NCBI GenBank assembly: GCA_004194705.1
Contig: SADC01001257.1
Span: 58,653-122,652 of the forward strand
Direction: 5' to 3'
From: Ditylenchus dipsaci
Lineage: Eukaryota; Nematoda; Chromadorea; Rhabditida; Anguinidae
Length of the DNA: 64,000 nucleotides
Made by a program: the position numbers and the translations under genes. This document shows, in pieces, positions 1-10,761 of the stretch; the first letter of the stretch is position 1; every line of letters begins with the position of its first letter. Below the pieces are notes generated by a model, which saw nothing but the letters and a program-made list of their open reading frames with translations, had not been told where the DNA came from and made no database searches.

Positions 1-70
1 GTGAGCTGGTGCCGAAAATTTTTCGGTCGGTACCGTGTGCTGGTGCCGGTGCCGCAATTCTAAGATTTAC
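1..70. repeat. GGTGCCG-rich dispersed repeat, partial
   Basis: The first bases are rich in GGTGCCG/GGTACCG words. The reverse-complement family member lies near 25370-25525 (GCGGCACCGG words). It is cut by the window edge. No coding potential is seen. Confidence 0.45.
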
Positions 71-253
71 AACACTGATTAGCACCGTTTTTTTTATTGG
101 ACACAAAATCTCAAAATTTTTCGACTTTTTTGCTTGGTCTTTATGGTAAAAACAAAAAATGTGAAAATCGTTTTTTTTTTCAAGGAGACCAACGGAAAAA
201 GTAAAAAAATAGAGATTTTATGTGCAACAAAAACGATGAAAATTTTAAAGCTA

Positions 254-650
254 CAGTCAATTCTCGGTTTAAAGTTGCTTAAAAATTCGTTGAAGTAAAT
301 CTCCGATTTAGCACATCCCTCGATTGAACGTCGTGTTAAGGCACGTGCACAATGAGTGTCGACCTGAGTGTGAGATATGGGGTGTTTTTAACGCGGGAAG
401 AGCTCTAATTTTTTCTTCTTCGCTGAAACGTTTTTTCTGTTGTTACCATCTGGTAGCTAAGACTCAGGGCTTCAAAATGAGGTATTGACAAGCAACATCT
501 GATCAAAAAATTGGGGTAAAAATACTTAGGTTCGCACTCAAGGGGCAAAAGTACAGCTCTTCCCGCGTTAGAACACCCCAAATCTCACATTCAGGTCGAC
601 AATCATTGTGAAGGTGCCTTTAGAGCCGGTTTTAAATCCAGGGTTGACTG
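254..650. mobile_element. pogo/Tigger-like MITE with nested inner palindrome
   Basis: The ends are CAGTCAATTCTCGG and, on the other side, the complement of CAGTCAACCCTGG, each flanked by TA. This is the end structure of Tc1/mariner-pogo miniature elements. A second inverted repeat lies inside (about 335-400 against 555-620): arms of roughly 65 bp containing AAGGCAC and TGTCGACCTGA. It may be another element inserted in the first. No transposase is present. Family members lie at 20306, 31980, 34960, 51358 and 60274. Confidence 0.65.
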
Positions 651-770
651 TACTACAAAAAATGCATTTCCAAATTTTGCTTTTTGAAAAAATTTATAGC
701 TTTTTTAAAATCGACGAATTTCTTGGGCCACTTTGTAAAATAACATTTTAGTTAAATTTGTCTGTACTAG

Positions 771-1555
771 GAACAGCGAGCCTCTAATCCTGGAGATACT
801 TTCTTCTGGCGAGACGACTATCAAGTAACATGAGCCACATGATATTTTTTTTTGCCAACCGATTTCTCATTTCCAGGATCAATGACATCGAAAGTGCGGG
901 CAGTATTCTGCAGTCTTTGGCTGCTCATCTAAACGTGAAAGACCTGGAGACCAGGGCATTTTTCCCGAACTCTTTGCAAGTGGTCCAGAACGCTATTAAC
1001 ACAGTTAGCAAAACACAACTGTGGCTAATAAGTTATAAAATTTGTGTGTTTTTAGATGGACGAAAGTATGAGATTAATGACCGTTTGTCCAGTGACCTGT
1101 CACAAAGGTTGAATGCTGTCAAAGAGTGTGTTGTCAGGGCTGAAGATGCTTTAGCTGTCCGGAATGCGTAAGTTTTGGGCTCTTTAGACAAAAATATGGC
1201 AAGAATATAAAATCACAGTTTTCATGCTTTTCTTCACCAACGGAGGTATTTTCAGGGCAGATTCTCGCAAAATATATTTAAGAGTGGCTATGCTGAACGA
1301 GAACTTGTAGCCCAGCACACCATTAGAATGACAGCCCGAGAAGAATTGCTGGGCTCTTTGAAGCAATTAAACCTGACCATTGAACAGTTCTCCAGGCTGA
1401 GAGGTTAGATCAAACTTACAATAAAACACTTAGCTATGTTTGATTGCATGTATTTAGTTGGCCCTGCCGCCAGCAAACTGATACAAGAGTGCAGAAAGGC
1501 GATTGCAGATGAAGATCTGGCCACTTTACCCAAACTCCTTCAATTTGGAATTTGA
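771..1555 (+). CDS. BBS2: BBS2-like BBSome subunit, C-terminal exons
   Basis: Product: the last part of Bardet-Biedl syndrome 2 protein, a subunit of the BBSome coat that carries membrane cargo in cilia. The reading needs five exons: 771-824, 877-1007, 1056-1167, 1261-1403, 1458-1555. The protein runs through LILEI, SAGSILQSLAAHL, RLSSDLSQRLNAV, ECVVRAEDAL, REELLGSLKQLN and FSRLRG to the C-terminal QFGI. The order and spacing match the C-terminal helical region of animal BBS2 (IAGDIIQSLASFL, LLVGAEDARLMRD, TELLGNLKAVNQA in the human protein, from memory). The intron at 1008-1055 fits only as a GC-AG intron; the others are GT-AG. Upstream exons are outside the window or unrecognised. The frame is intact, so this is probably a live gene. 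Confidence 0.85.
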
Positions 1556-1577
1556 TTCAAAATTATTTTTAATAGCT

Positions 1578-1811
1578 GTAAAAGTTTGTCCCTATTAGAA
1601 GTAGAGGTTTTTCGCCTTGTTATCCACTGTTTTTTTGATATTTTTAGTGAAATGCCGACAAAAATTATGTGCTGCTAAAAAAGAAGTTGAGTCACAGTTC
1701 CTGAAAACTTTTTATAAAAAAATTAGGGTCGTTGTTTAAAATATCAATAAAAATAGGGAGGAACAAGGCAAAAAACCCTCACTTCTACAATAGGGCCAAA
1801 AGTTTTTACAT
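1578..1811. repeat. Inverted-repeat MITE with AAGGC box
   Basis: Arms at 1578-1622 and 1755-1811 are complementary (TGTAAAA, CCCTAT, AGAAGT, then CGCCTTGTT against AACAAGGCAAAAAACC). It lies just after the BBS2 stop. It carries a degenerate form of the ACCAAGGC box seen in many other elements here. Confidence 0.5.
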
Positions 1812-2600
1812 AAAGCTTTTGCCTAAAAAATTGGATATTTTTTACGGTTAAGAAAAGCGATGACTTGTACTGGTTAGAGTGAAACCAACTAGCATAAAAT
1901 TTTTATTCGAAAGAAATTATAACATTTTTTACTTTAAACTTCTTTCCGTGTAAACAATAAAGAAATGATTTATAAGAATTTCAAGTTTTAAAAACAAGGT
2001 CTATAAAATTTGCTTGTGGACAAGATTATGCAATGAAAGTCGCAAAATGAATGACATGTATAAATCATAAATAAATTTTGGGTAAACTATCCTTGCTGGA
2101 GTTTGACGTTTTACAAAAAAATATTTGCAAAACAAACTTAATGTAAATATTTATTGTTGACAAAAAGTTTTTATGACTGTACTTTAATGTTAAAAAAAGT
2201 ATAAATTCATTATATGTAAAAAGTAAGCGCTGGCTTTTTACAAAAAAAAAACTCTGTAACGGAATATCAGCCCCCGCCCCCCCCCTCCTCTTCTCGGGTC
2301 TTGTGTTTTTTCTTTGATTTTGAGCTAAATGAGGCTTTAATTTAGTAAAAAAACTTGACTTTTAAAATTCCTACGTAAACTTGTTCAGAAAATAAAGATT
2401 TTTAGTGTTAGAAATTTCTCTTATAATTTTGAGCGAAAAAGTAGCTTGAAACATGATTTCAGGTAATTTCTAAAAAATATGGCTGAAAGGCAATAGTACT
2501 AATTTAACGAATCAGCGGTTTTGGCACAAGCTCCATTTTTTATCGTAGACTTGTCGAGAAAAATTTACAATGCGTGCAACAATAGGCATGCTATAAGCTT
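1812..2600. other. AT-rich intergenic DNA, no gene seen
   Basis: No exon-like reading frame or structured repeat is recognised, apart from short A/T and C homopolymers near 2245-2290. Confidence 0.4.
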
Positions 2601-2619
2601 TCTATTGCTGGATCAGTTT

Positions 2620-3030
2620 TGTCCGAAAGCCACCTTAATTTCATGCTCTCGCCGTGTTAGTAGCCAATAAAGGTGAAGCTTAAAGAACAAAATGCAATAC
2701 TTATCTATTTTCTCAAATTGGTTGACTAGGATTGTGAACATTGCATGAGTCAGTAGTAGAAACCTTACAAAACAACTGAAATAATTGTTTCTTTGAGGCA
2801 CACAAATATTTTTGCTGTCTTCTTCAAGCTTACTATTGATTTTTTTATATTAGTTTTATTTAGAAGTGGGTTTCATGCTATAGTTACTTACATTACCAAT
2901 GCTCCGTGAATATTGCTTGATATTTTTTGTTACGCTTTTCACAGGTTTGTCATTTCAATGAATTTTTAAATTTTTCTCATCAGATATACTGTTTGCCTTT
3001 TTACGTGACTTAAAGAGGCATGCTCTCCGC
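2620..3030. repeat. Diverged direct repeat, unit 1
   Basis: Shares scattered blocks in the same order with 7860-8560: GCATGAGTCAGTA against GCCTGAGTCAGTA, then CTTACTATTGATTTTTT, then CAGGTTTG. The two units bracket the FKBP region, suggesting an older tandem duplication or a long dispersed repeat. Confidence 0.45.
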
Positions 3031-3160
3031 CTATGGAATATTTGAAAGGCGGGTACCAGTGAAATTCAAAAAAGAAGTATTTTGAAATTCAAATTTGTTG
3101 AGCTCCTTCTTGTGATAAGGACTAAAAAGCACTGCCACTAATAAATAGTATGGGTAGTTC

Positions 3161-3326
3161 CAGAGGCGTAGCCAGAAAAATCTGATGGGGGGGGGGGGCT
3201 CAAGCCCCCGAGAGGTCATTTTCCCTACACCGTTTTCGAGTTTTATAGTCTTTTTAATTAACAATTTTTTTCGAAAAACCTGACGGAGGGGAGCTATAGC
3301 CCCTCAGCACCCCCTTGGCTACGCCC
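3161..3326. mobile_element. GGCGTAGCC miniature element, 11-bp flanking repeat
   Basis: Begins CAGAGGCGTAGCCAG and ends GGCTACGCCC, with G-rich and C-rich subterminal runs. It is flanked on both sides by ATGGGTAGTTC (3150-3160 and 3327-3337). A 9-11 bp duplication suits Mutator-like transposition. Related pieces lie at 46387-46557 and at the ends of the 22.98-24.68 kb repeat. Confidence 0.6.
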
Positions 3327-3346
3327 ATGGGTAGTTCAGTAGTGAA

Positions 3347-3595
3347 CGTATTTCTTCTAATAATCGAGCATGCCGTTTATTTTTCAACCCCTCAAAAATC
3401 GGAAAATTTTGAGGACAATCTTGAAATTTTTGATTGCTCAACCAAAATCTAAAAAGTGGAATCGGTAGAGCTCGTGGGAGTTAAGAAAATGCATAAAACA
3501 GCTTTGCAAAATATTCACTCTGGGCTGAGATATACGCCTTCAAAGTCGAGGGTGTCCGTTTAATAGAGACTGCCCGCTTATTAGAAGAAATACGG
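3347..3595. mobile_element. CGTATTTCYTCTAATA-family MITE
   Basis: Ends CGTATTTCTTCTAATAA and TTATTAGAAGAAATACGG are inverted repeats, with TA following the right end. The interior holds GGAATCGGTAGAGCTCGTGG, also present in the copy at 47868-48116. Non-autonomous. Confidence 0.6.
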
Positions 3596-3794
3596 TAGTG
3601 ACCGCGCCGTCGTAGGTGATTATTATTTTTCGGTCATTGTTTTTCTTGGTTTCATAAATAAATCAGATGGAAAAATTATTCAAAAATCTACTTCTTTTCT
3701 GGTGAAATAATGAACGCAGGAGTTTTGAAGTCAAATTTTTTTAATAAGCAACACTAATTTTTGCTCCATATAATTTTCGTGGGCATTTTTTCAG

Positions 3795-4201
3795 ATGTTT
3801 TCGAATCATCCTCTAACTCTTGCTTTTCCAATTGCAAATCTACTTATCCAGAAGACATTGCGAAGATCCTATTCTCAACTGCCCAGTCTGGAGACAATCA
3901 CACCTGCGCATATCCAGGCAACACTGTTCTAATGCACTATACTATGTATTTGCAAGATGGTGATAAGTATGTGGATAGCTCCAGGAACAGAACTAAAAAC
4001 CAGTTCAAAGTTGGGAGCAACCAGGTGTTCAGAGGCATAGATGTGGGCATCCAGTGTATGTCTTTAGGTGAACGAGCCAATTTGACAATACCACCAACAT
4101 TGGCTTTCGGGTGCCACAAAATGTATGAGAATGATGAAGACCCACTGATACCAGCAAATTCAACACTAATTCTTGATGTGGAACTGTTAAAGGTCACATG
4201 A
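3795..4201 (+). CDS. FKBP-type PPIase domain exon, copy A (5' incomplete)
   Basis: A single terminal exon after a good acceptor (TTTTTTCAG at 3786-3794). It encodes about 130 residues ending ELLKVT-stop. The FKBP core is clear: VLMHYTMYLQDG, then FKVGSNQVFRGIDVGIQCM, ANLTIPPTLAFG, and IPANSTLILDVELL. Active-site positions are changed: the usual FDSS is VDSS, the pocket Trp after VI-x-G is replaced by Ile (RGIDVG), and the Tyr of LAYG is Phe. The Cys-rich start (CFSNCKS) and NHT and NST sequons suggest a secreted or ER FKBP2/14-like protein, but no signal-peptide exon was found. Weak catalysis or FK506 binding is inferred. Near-identical to copy B at 21182-21571. Confidence 0.7.
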
Positions 4202-4549
4202 GTTTTAATTGCAGTAAAATTTTTAAAGCTGTTTAGATCCTTGTGCATGAAAATCCAAAAATTAGTGTTTTCTAAGATTTAATTATCTAGGTAGAACCTT
4301 TTTTGCTACGGTCGACTCCTTTTATAATGGACCGCTGAGGACTGGTTTCATGTGTCTGTTTCAAAAGGGGTAGGCTATTATGGGAGTACCGAGAAACTGT
4401 CCTCAGTCATGGAAATTCTGAATTAGTGAGTAAACCTCAGTCATTTCACCTTAGTATTAGTCAATAGCTCTCAATCAAGACATTATTTTAAATTTTATTA
4501 TCAGTCTTCAGTCAAGAAATCTATATATAACTAGCGATTTAAAAGATCT

Positions 4550-4748
4550 CTGGCCTTATCCAACAAAGTTGTTAAATTTTTTGTGCATTTTTTTATGCTT
4601 AAGCTTAGGCAAGGGTGGGTTAGCGTATGTTAGGACGGACTCAAACATTAGTCTAAAATACGTTTGAGTCTGTCCTGACATACACTAGTCTACCCTTGCA
4701 ACAGGGGGACAAGCAGAAAAACTTTCCTTTGTTGGATAGGGTCAGATT
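4550..4748. mobile_element. Hairpin MITE, CTATCCAACAAAG ends
   Basis: Outer ends TATCCAACAAAG and CTTTGTTGGATA are inverted. Inside is a second palindrome with TTAGGACGGACTCAAAC and GTTTGAGTCTGTCCTGA. It carries an AACAGGGGGAC box. A copy occupies the matching place in the duplicated segment (about 21928-22190), so this insertion predates the duplication. Confidence 0.55.
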
Positions 4749-5002
4749 CGTTACATTGAGGATTACTAGGACCGGCCTCAGGGGAGTCTGCTAAAGAAGA
4801 GACTCTGTTATAGAGAGCTTAGAATTAACACAATTTAAGGCAAATCCTAACAAACCAAAGCAATCAGTCTGATACAGAGGAAGTCCGTTACATCGGGTGC
4901 AAGTTATAGAAATAGTTGAATGTAGCGATAAAATCTGAATTTAGGTAGGCAAGTACTAATGTGCACTAAAAAAAACTAAAGAGTGATTTCTTAGATTTTA
5001 AA

Positions 5003-5948
5003 GGACCATGCTCGTGCAAGGCCCAGCAATTGTTGAAATTTAAATTGGCGGGGACCCGAAAACATTTTTCGCTGCGGGACATTTTATTTAAAACATTTTT
5101 GTCGCTTCAATTTTTAATTCGGTCAAACCCAGCAATTGTGGGTGCAGCGTAAAGCATGAGTACTTAATTGAACCCGCGTCATTTAGCCGAGTGGGTTCCT
5201 GGGTTCGAAAATCAGCTAGACCTTTTCGGAGTGTCGTGTGTTCTGAGTTTTGATTTGCCGAGCCTCAGGTTCTGTTATCGCTTCGGGTAGCTGGTTCAGG
5301 TTGGTACCCAAAAGTTTCGGTTCGGGTAACTGAAAATTTTGTTTTCACGACAACTCTACAAAAGAGCGAGGAAATTTGAGAAGAGTCGGTATGAACAGTC
5401 GAGTTTTACTTGTTCTCGCATCTTCGTTTACAGATCGAGCAGCCACCTACAGATTGAAGACCGAGCCAAAGGCTCGGTCAAATCCAAAACTTGGCAAAAC
5501 CAAAACCCGTACCGAAATTTTCGGGTACCGACCTGAACCAATTACCCGAAGCGACAACAGAACCTGAGACTCGGAAAATCTAAAACTCAGAACACACGAC
5601 ACTCCGAAAAAGGTCTGGCTCATTTTCAACCTCGTGATCCAACCCGGCAGATTGACATGGCGTTCCAAATTTATCAAACCGAGGACTGAAAGAAAGGAAC
5701 AAAACAGAGAAGATACCTAAGGCCAAAGCAAAGGATGAGAGCATCAACAGAAAAGAGAGCCAGATTTTTCGAACCGAGTTCAGTTGAGTACTCATGCTTT
5801 ACGCTGCACCCACAATTGCTGGGTTTGACGAAATTAAAAATTAAAGCGACAAAAATGTTTTTAAATAAAATGTCCCGCAGCGAAAAATGTTTTGGGTCCC
5901 CGCCAATTCAAATTTCAACAATTGCTGGGCTTTGCACAAGCATGGTCC
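5003..5948. mobile_element. Foldback element, 946 bp, TTTAAA target duplication
   Basis: Long inverted arms (about 5003-5340 against 5515-5948) start GGACCATGCTCGTGC and end GCACAAGCATGGTCC. It is flanked by TTTAAA on both sides (4997-5002, 5949-5954). The paralogous locus near 22450 has one TTTGAAATG and no element, so the boundaries are supported by an empty site. Open frames inside are by-products of the palindrome. A stretch at 5187-5213 looks like fused tRNA A-box and B-box words (TAGCCGAGTGG, GGGTTCGAAA). Confidence 0.7.
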
Positions 5949-5965
5949 TTTAAAACAAAAATAAA

Positions 5966-7570
5966 TCCGTAGTACTAAAGGAGACATGTCTGTCTGTGTG
6001 TCTGTCTGTCCGCACTGTTCAAACGTTCATTTCCTTTCGAGACCAAACATTTCTTTTCTTAGTCATTTGGTCTATATAAGCAAATGTTTCAGTCATTTCA
6101 TTCATTCTTAGGTTTAGTGGTGTGACGGCGGTCGTGTCTGCTCTCTCCTCTCCAAGCTCAATGGTTAGTGGCTTGGAGTGGACAGGCCAGGCATCGGTCC
6201 TAAATTTTTAAAATTCTTCGAGTCATTTCGAATTATTTTTGACTTTTTCGAATTTTTTCAACTTTTTCGAATCGATTCAAAATTTTTCAATGCATCGTGA
6301 TTGAATCTTTTCAATATGATCCCTCCATTTGATTGAGTCAACTGGCTGGATTGGTCAATCTATCCATTTGAATCGATTCAACGGCTGATTGGTTAACTAT
6401 CCATTTGAATCGATTCAACTGGCTGGATTGATCAATTCATCCACTTAAATCGATTAAACTGGTTGGTCATTAATCCATTTTTTAACGGCTGGATTGGTCA
6501 ATTCATCCATTTGAAACGGTTTAGTCTTTGTCTTTTTCGTAATGTCTGAAAAGAATTGCCGAATAATCAAGGTGCTAAACCCGAGTGGTGGCCATTCATG
6601 CTACTGGAATTCCTGATGGGTTACCAAAGAATGAAGTCATCTAAAAATTTCTGTTTTTATTTGTGCGCTGTTTGTATAATAACTTCTTTGTATATTGCAT
6701 TGCATCATCTAAATCAAATTTTGAAATCGATTGAATCGTTCGAGTCTTTTTTGAAAGTTTTGAAAACGTTTTATTCGAATTTTTTATACGAAGTTTTATA
6801 CGAATCTCATTGTCTCGACTCAAACAGGAATTATAGTCCAGTCGAAGTGCCAAACAGTTAACATTTTCGTGAATTTTACTTAAAAAGCGCTTTTACTGAA
6901 TTATCCGCAGGAAAATTGCGAGCGCTTCGTAAATTTCGCCCATGAGAAAGACGCCTTCAGAATCTTAACTGAGACGTCTAAAAAGTCGGTAAATGTAGTA
7001 ATTTCATAAGTTTTCGAAAGGAGTCCATAGATCACGAGTCATGTTTTAACTCTCATGGCTCATGTTTAATGTCTTATATGTCATTAATTGCATGTATGTG
7101 GCTCATTCATCATGGTTCAAGTTTCTTTAAATATTTCATATCTCTTGGCTTATATTTATATATCGTAATGCTTATGTATTCATAGACTTTTTAAAGACCA
7201 CAGACTACTGTTATAAACCCGCAAGAGAAAAAGACGTTTTTGTGAATCCCACCACAGGACACTAAACGAGCGCTTTTGTGATGTTAGCAAGAAGAAAAAA
7301 GATGCCATGTCATGTATAGTTTTCTGATTTTTTTAAATCGTCTAAGTATCTGGATGAGATTCCGTATCAATGATCGAGCGGTGAATTAAAGCCTTTCTTG
7401 ATTTTCAAAAGAATGTGTATATTTTATCCAAGTAGAAAAAGAAACGAAAAAAAGAAAAAATGATTCGGAAACATCAGCGTAAATAAATCGAAAACTACGC
7501 AATTTTTTGCGAAACAAAATCAAAATATCAGCGGAAAATAAAACCCGCCCGCAGGGCGGGCAAAAACTAG
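5966..7570 (+). mobile_element. Non-autonomous Helitron, 1605 bp
   Basis: The 5' end is TCCGTAGTACTAAAGGAGA followed by a TGTC/TGTG-rich stretch, typical of animal Helitron starts. The 3' end has a hairpin CCCGCC-CGCA-GGGCGG, a short A-rich spacer and CTAG, followed by T. It sits between A (5965) and T (7571), as Helitrons do, with no target duplication. Joining the two flanks gives AATAAATAAAACATAA, matching AATAAATACAACATAA at the empty paralogous site near 22465. No Rep/helicase frame is seen. Confidence 0.8.
6317..6525. repeat. Imperfect ~43-bp tandem repeat inside the Helitron
   Basis: About five degenerate copies of a unit containing ATCCATTTGAATCGATTCAA and CTGGCTGGATTGGTCAA. Helitrons often carry internal tandem arrays. 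Confidence 0.6.
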
Positions 7571-7800
7571 TAAAACATAACAAGGCGCGCACGTGTTGGA
7601 CTATAAATTATAATGTCGAATCATGAGAAAAATGTCATTTTAATATATAAAAATTATCAATAAAAAGAAGTTTAACTTGTCCTCGAAAGATTTCACATAA
7701 AAAAGTTTGTTCGATATTACCATTGCTGTCTGATTTTTTATTTTATTTGCTTTCTTTACAATTTTTAATACACTCTTCATGAAAACTATGTTTAACTTAT
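7571..7800. repeat. Downstream part of FKBP segmental duplication, copy A
   Basis: Continues the match to 22470-22690 (GACTATAAATT, ATCATGAGAAAAATGTC, TTATTTTATTTGCTTTCTT) on the far side of the foldback and Helitron insertions. No gene is seen. Confidence 0.65.
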
Positions 7801-7859
7801 CTCAAAAAAGCCTAATTTTCTATTTCTTCTAGAAATAGTATTTTTTTCAACTTAGTAGC

Positions 7860-8560
7860 TCATAAAAGTTAACTTGAATCACAAAAAGCAATATCTATTT
7901 TTTCTTTGTGTGACTCTCAAATTGTTTGCTAGGAGTGAAAAACATTGCCTGAGTCAGTAAAGAAACCTTGTGACTTGTGACTTTTGCCTCTCTGAATACA
8001 GAATTTCATGGCGAGCACGATGGTATTTTCAGAATTTTTTTTCAAATCTAAAAAGTGGTTCAAATCGGCCTTTGAAACATGTGACCATACGCCGGGTACT
8101 ATAAACTTAGATACGACTGTAACGTATTTCTCGACATAATTTTTTTCTGTGGTGTGAGTTAAACGCCATAACTTTCATTATATCAATTTTCTGAGATTAC
8201 AGTTTCTAGCTATAAAAAGAACACATTCTGCGCTACAAAATGATGTGTAATTTTAGACTTTTAGACAGACTCAAAAAACAATGTTAAAAGGGGGCATATA
8301 AGGGGGCATACCTCTTGGGCATATAAAGATTTTAAGGATTATGTTTTAGATAATATTGTTTTTTTATGCGGAAGGCATTTTTGCTTTCTTCTTCAAACTT
8401 ACTATTGATTTTTTAAAATATTTAATTTGGTTAAAAAGGGTTTTTATGGCTAAATATTCAGATCAAGCAATGCTATGTCCATGTGACCACTGTTTGATTT
8501 TATTTGTGTGCTTTTGCAGGTTTGGTATTCACACTCTTTTTAAAGCTTGCTCATAAAATA
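7860..8560. repeat. Diverged direct repeat, unit 2
   Basis: Partner of 2620-3030. It is followed at 8690-8830 by a remnant of the CGTATTTCC MITE interior (GCTCAACCATAATCTGAAAAG). No coding exon is recognised in this stretch. Confidence 0.4.
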
Positions 8561-8847
8561 TGCTGCACAAGATTCACGGGTTTCGACTTAGCTCCCCATT
8601 CCTTGATTTGGGCGTGAGCTTAGAAAACATTGAAAATATTATACCTTGAATGCTTTAATGGTGCCCTATTGGGTTCTATCTTCCAATTTAAAACAAAATT
8701 CAGACAACAATTTAACCAACTCTGAGACTTTTCGGTGCTCAACCATAATCTGAAAAGAGGAATCAGTTAAGCTTGTGAGAGTTACGCAAACGCAAAAATG
8801 GATTGAAACATATTGATTCCCGGCTGAAATGAGGGTCTCTATAGTCG

Positions 8848-8980
8848 GACTCGGACGTTTGGCCCTTCTATGAAAAAGGGACGTTCGGCCCCTTCCTATG
8901 AAAAAGGGGCGTTTGGCCCCTCTACATAAACGGGACATTTGGCCCTCCTATCAAAAAGGGACATTTGGCCCTTTTTATAC
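8848..8980. repeat. ~30-bp tandem repeat, left outer arm
   Basis: About four copies of GGGACGTTTGGCCC plus an AAAAAGG spacer. The same unit occurs in the opposite orientation at 12130-12305, forming the outer arms of a 3.4-kb inverted structure. Confidence 0.65.
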
Positions 8981-9540
8981 TACCCCCCCCTTCAATCTCA
9001 TTTAGCAGCAATTTCAAATGTCTCACTTTCGGATTCAAAAATGCGGTTGTAATCGTAGCTTAATTTTTAAAGGATTATTAAGCCTCAGAGTGGATAGAAA
9101 AACCCCCATATATCCAGCGGTGAAGAGAATCACCTTTAAAATTAAATATTCAGGCAAATGCATTTTAAACCACCGTATTCTGATCAAGTGTAGTCATTAG
9201 TTTTACACACAATACTAAAGTTAACTCGCAACACCCAAAGACCTTAACTCTAACTCCAATACCCTAACCAACTAGGTAATGCCACCTGCATACCTGATAA
9301 TTAGATGTTACTAGGTGAGTACCACTGCCGAGGTAGTACTACAGGTACCACCCAGGTACCACTACCTAAGATCTACTATTTAAGTACAACTGTGAGGATG
9401 CCTTAGTATCAACTCTTGCGGGACTTGAGTTATAGGGTTGTTTCTATGCTAAAGTAACAAAAATAGGAATCTTGACGCTCTTTGGTTTGAAAAATTGGTG
9501 TTTGCTGGCAGCATCGGTTAACTAGTTACATGGTAGTTGG
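8981..9540. other. Spacer between nested arms; no gene seen
   Basis: Low-complexity C-run near 8983, then unremarkable DNA with a short GGTACCAC/GGTACCTG cluster around 9335-9365. No supported exon. Confidence 0.35.
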
Positions 9541-9555
9541 GGTCGGTACGTGACA

Positions 9556-9770
9556 AAATTTGCTCGCGCCAAAATTTGCTCGGACCAAAATTTGCTCGCG
9601 GCCAAAATTTGCTCGCGCCAAAATTTGCTCGCGGCCAAAATTTGCTCGCGGCAAAATTTGCTCGCGCCAAAATTTGCTCGGACGAAATTTGCTCGGCCAT
9701 AATTTGCTCGGACAAATTTGCTCGGCCATAATTTGCTCGGTCATAATTTGCTCGGACTAATTTTTACTCA
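9556..9770. repeat. 16-bp satellite, left inner arm
   Basis: About 13 copies of AAAATTTGCTCGCGGC with small variations. Its reverse complement forms a matching array at 11765-11980. The long open frames here (repeating Ala-Arg-Gly-Gln-Asn-Leu) are artefacts of the repeat. Confidence 0.8.
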
Positions 9771-10004
9771 ACCTTGCAGATTTAACCTCAAGTGTCCAAT
9801 ACATCTTAACCGTCCAGATAATGCCTTAACGGTCCTAAACCATCTTCAATGGTCTAGATACTTACTTGGTTCGGTTTGCTTCCATTTTCAGTGACTCATA
9901 CGACATTTCCACGCCGAAATTGTATTTTCTGGCCAAACAGCCTAACTTCTTTCCTCAAACATCCCCGATGGCCCTCAACCATCCTTAGTGTTCTGGACCG
10001 ACCA

Positions 10005-10345
10005 CAGTGGAGATTTTAGGCAAGAGAGTAGGTACCTGAGCCAGAGAGTGAGTACCCGAGCCAGGAGAATGGGTGGGTAGGGCAAGATAGTAGGTACCTG
10101 AGCCAAGAGAGCGGGTATGGCAAGAGGGTAAGTTCCCAGCAGGAGAGTGAGTGGTTATGGCAGGAGACTGGGTGCCTGAGCCAGGAGGTGTGTAGATAGG
10201 ACAGGAAAGTAGGTGCTTGAGCTAGGAGAGTGAATGGGTAGGGCAGGAGGGTAAGCAGAGAGTGGGTGGGGTGAGCAGGAGAGTGACCAGGAGAGTGGAT
10301 TGGTGTTCCAGAGAGTAGTTAGGGGTTCCAGGAGTAAGTAAGTGT
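10005..10345. repeat. ~30-bp minisatellite (GAGAGTGGGT / CCTGAGCCAGG)
   Basis: Degenerate tandem units alternating GGAGAGTGGGTA and CCTGAGCCAGGAG. G-rich on the plus strand. Non-coding. Confidence 0.6.
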
Positions 10346-10489
10346 CAACGGAGAGAAAGGTGGTCTGCCAGAAAAGCAATATGTTTTTGGTAATTAGAGA
10401 GTTTTTGATGTTTTGCGTTGGGATATTCTGATTAATTGATTTTTATATTTTATTTTTTCAATGTATCAATTTTAACGTTATACTTGAAC

Positions 10490-10536
10490 CTCGACAAGCC
10501 GAGGGTGGCCCGCCGACAGGCGGTCCCCCGAGCTAG
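10490..10536 (+). mobile_element. Possible Helitron 3' end
   Basis: A GC-rich hairpin (CCGCC-GACA-GGCGG) followed by a short spacer and CTAG then T resembles a Helitron terminus, like the better-supported one at 7570. I could not find the matching 5' end. Confidence 0.4.
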
Positions 10537-10761
10537 TTGAATGATAATGTTTAACTGTAACCTAATTTTATCGAAGCGAAAAGGTGACCTAACAAGTGTG
10601 CAGTGAAAGCTACGCTATTTTAGATGGCACAGTTGCGATCTAAAACCAACTTCAAAAATCGTTTTTATTCATACATCTACAAACGAACAACAAAAAAACT
10701 GAGAGGTTATAACATTTTTCACTGATCCATAATGAAGTTATGAGTCAAGCCTCTGAGATAT

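Noticed and set aside
5187..5213. tRNA gene with A-box and B-box
   Set aside because: The boxes are only about 10-20 nt apart and no cloverleaf forms; at most a tRNA-derived scrap in the foldback arm.
9556..9770. CRISPR array or coding repeat protein
   Set aside because: Units of 16 bp are contiguous with no unique spacers, and the open frames exist in several phases on both strands, as expected of a satellite.
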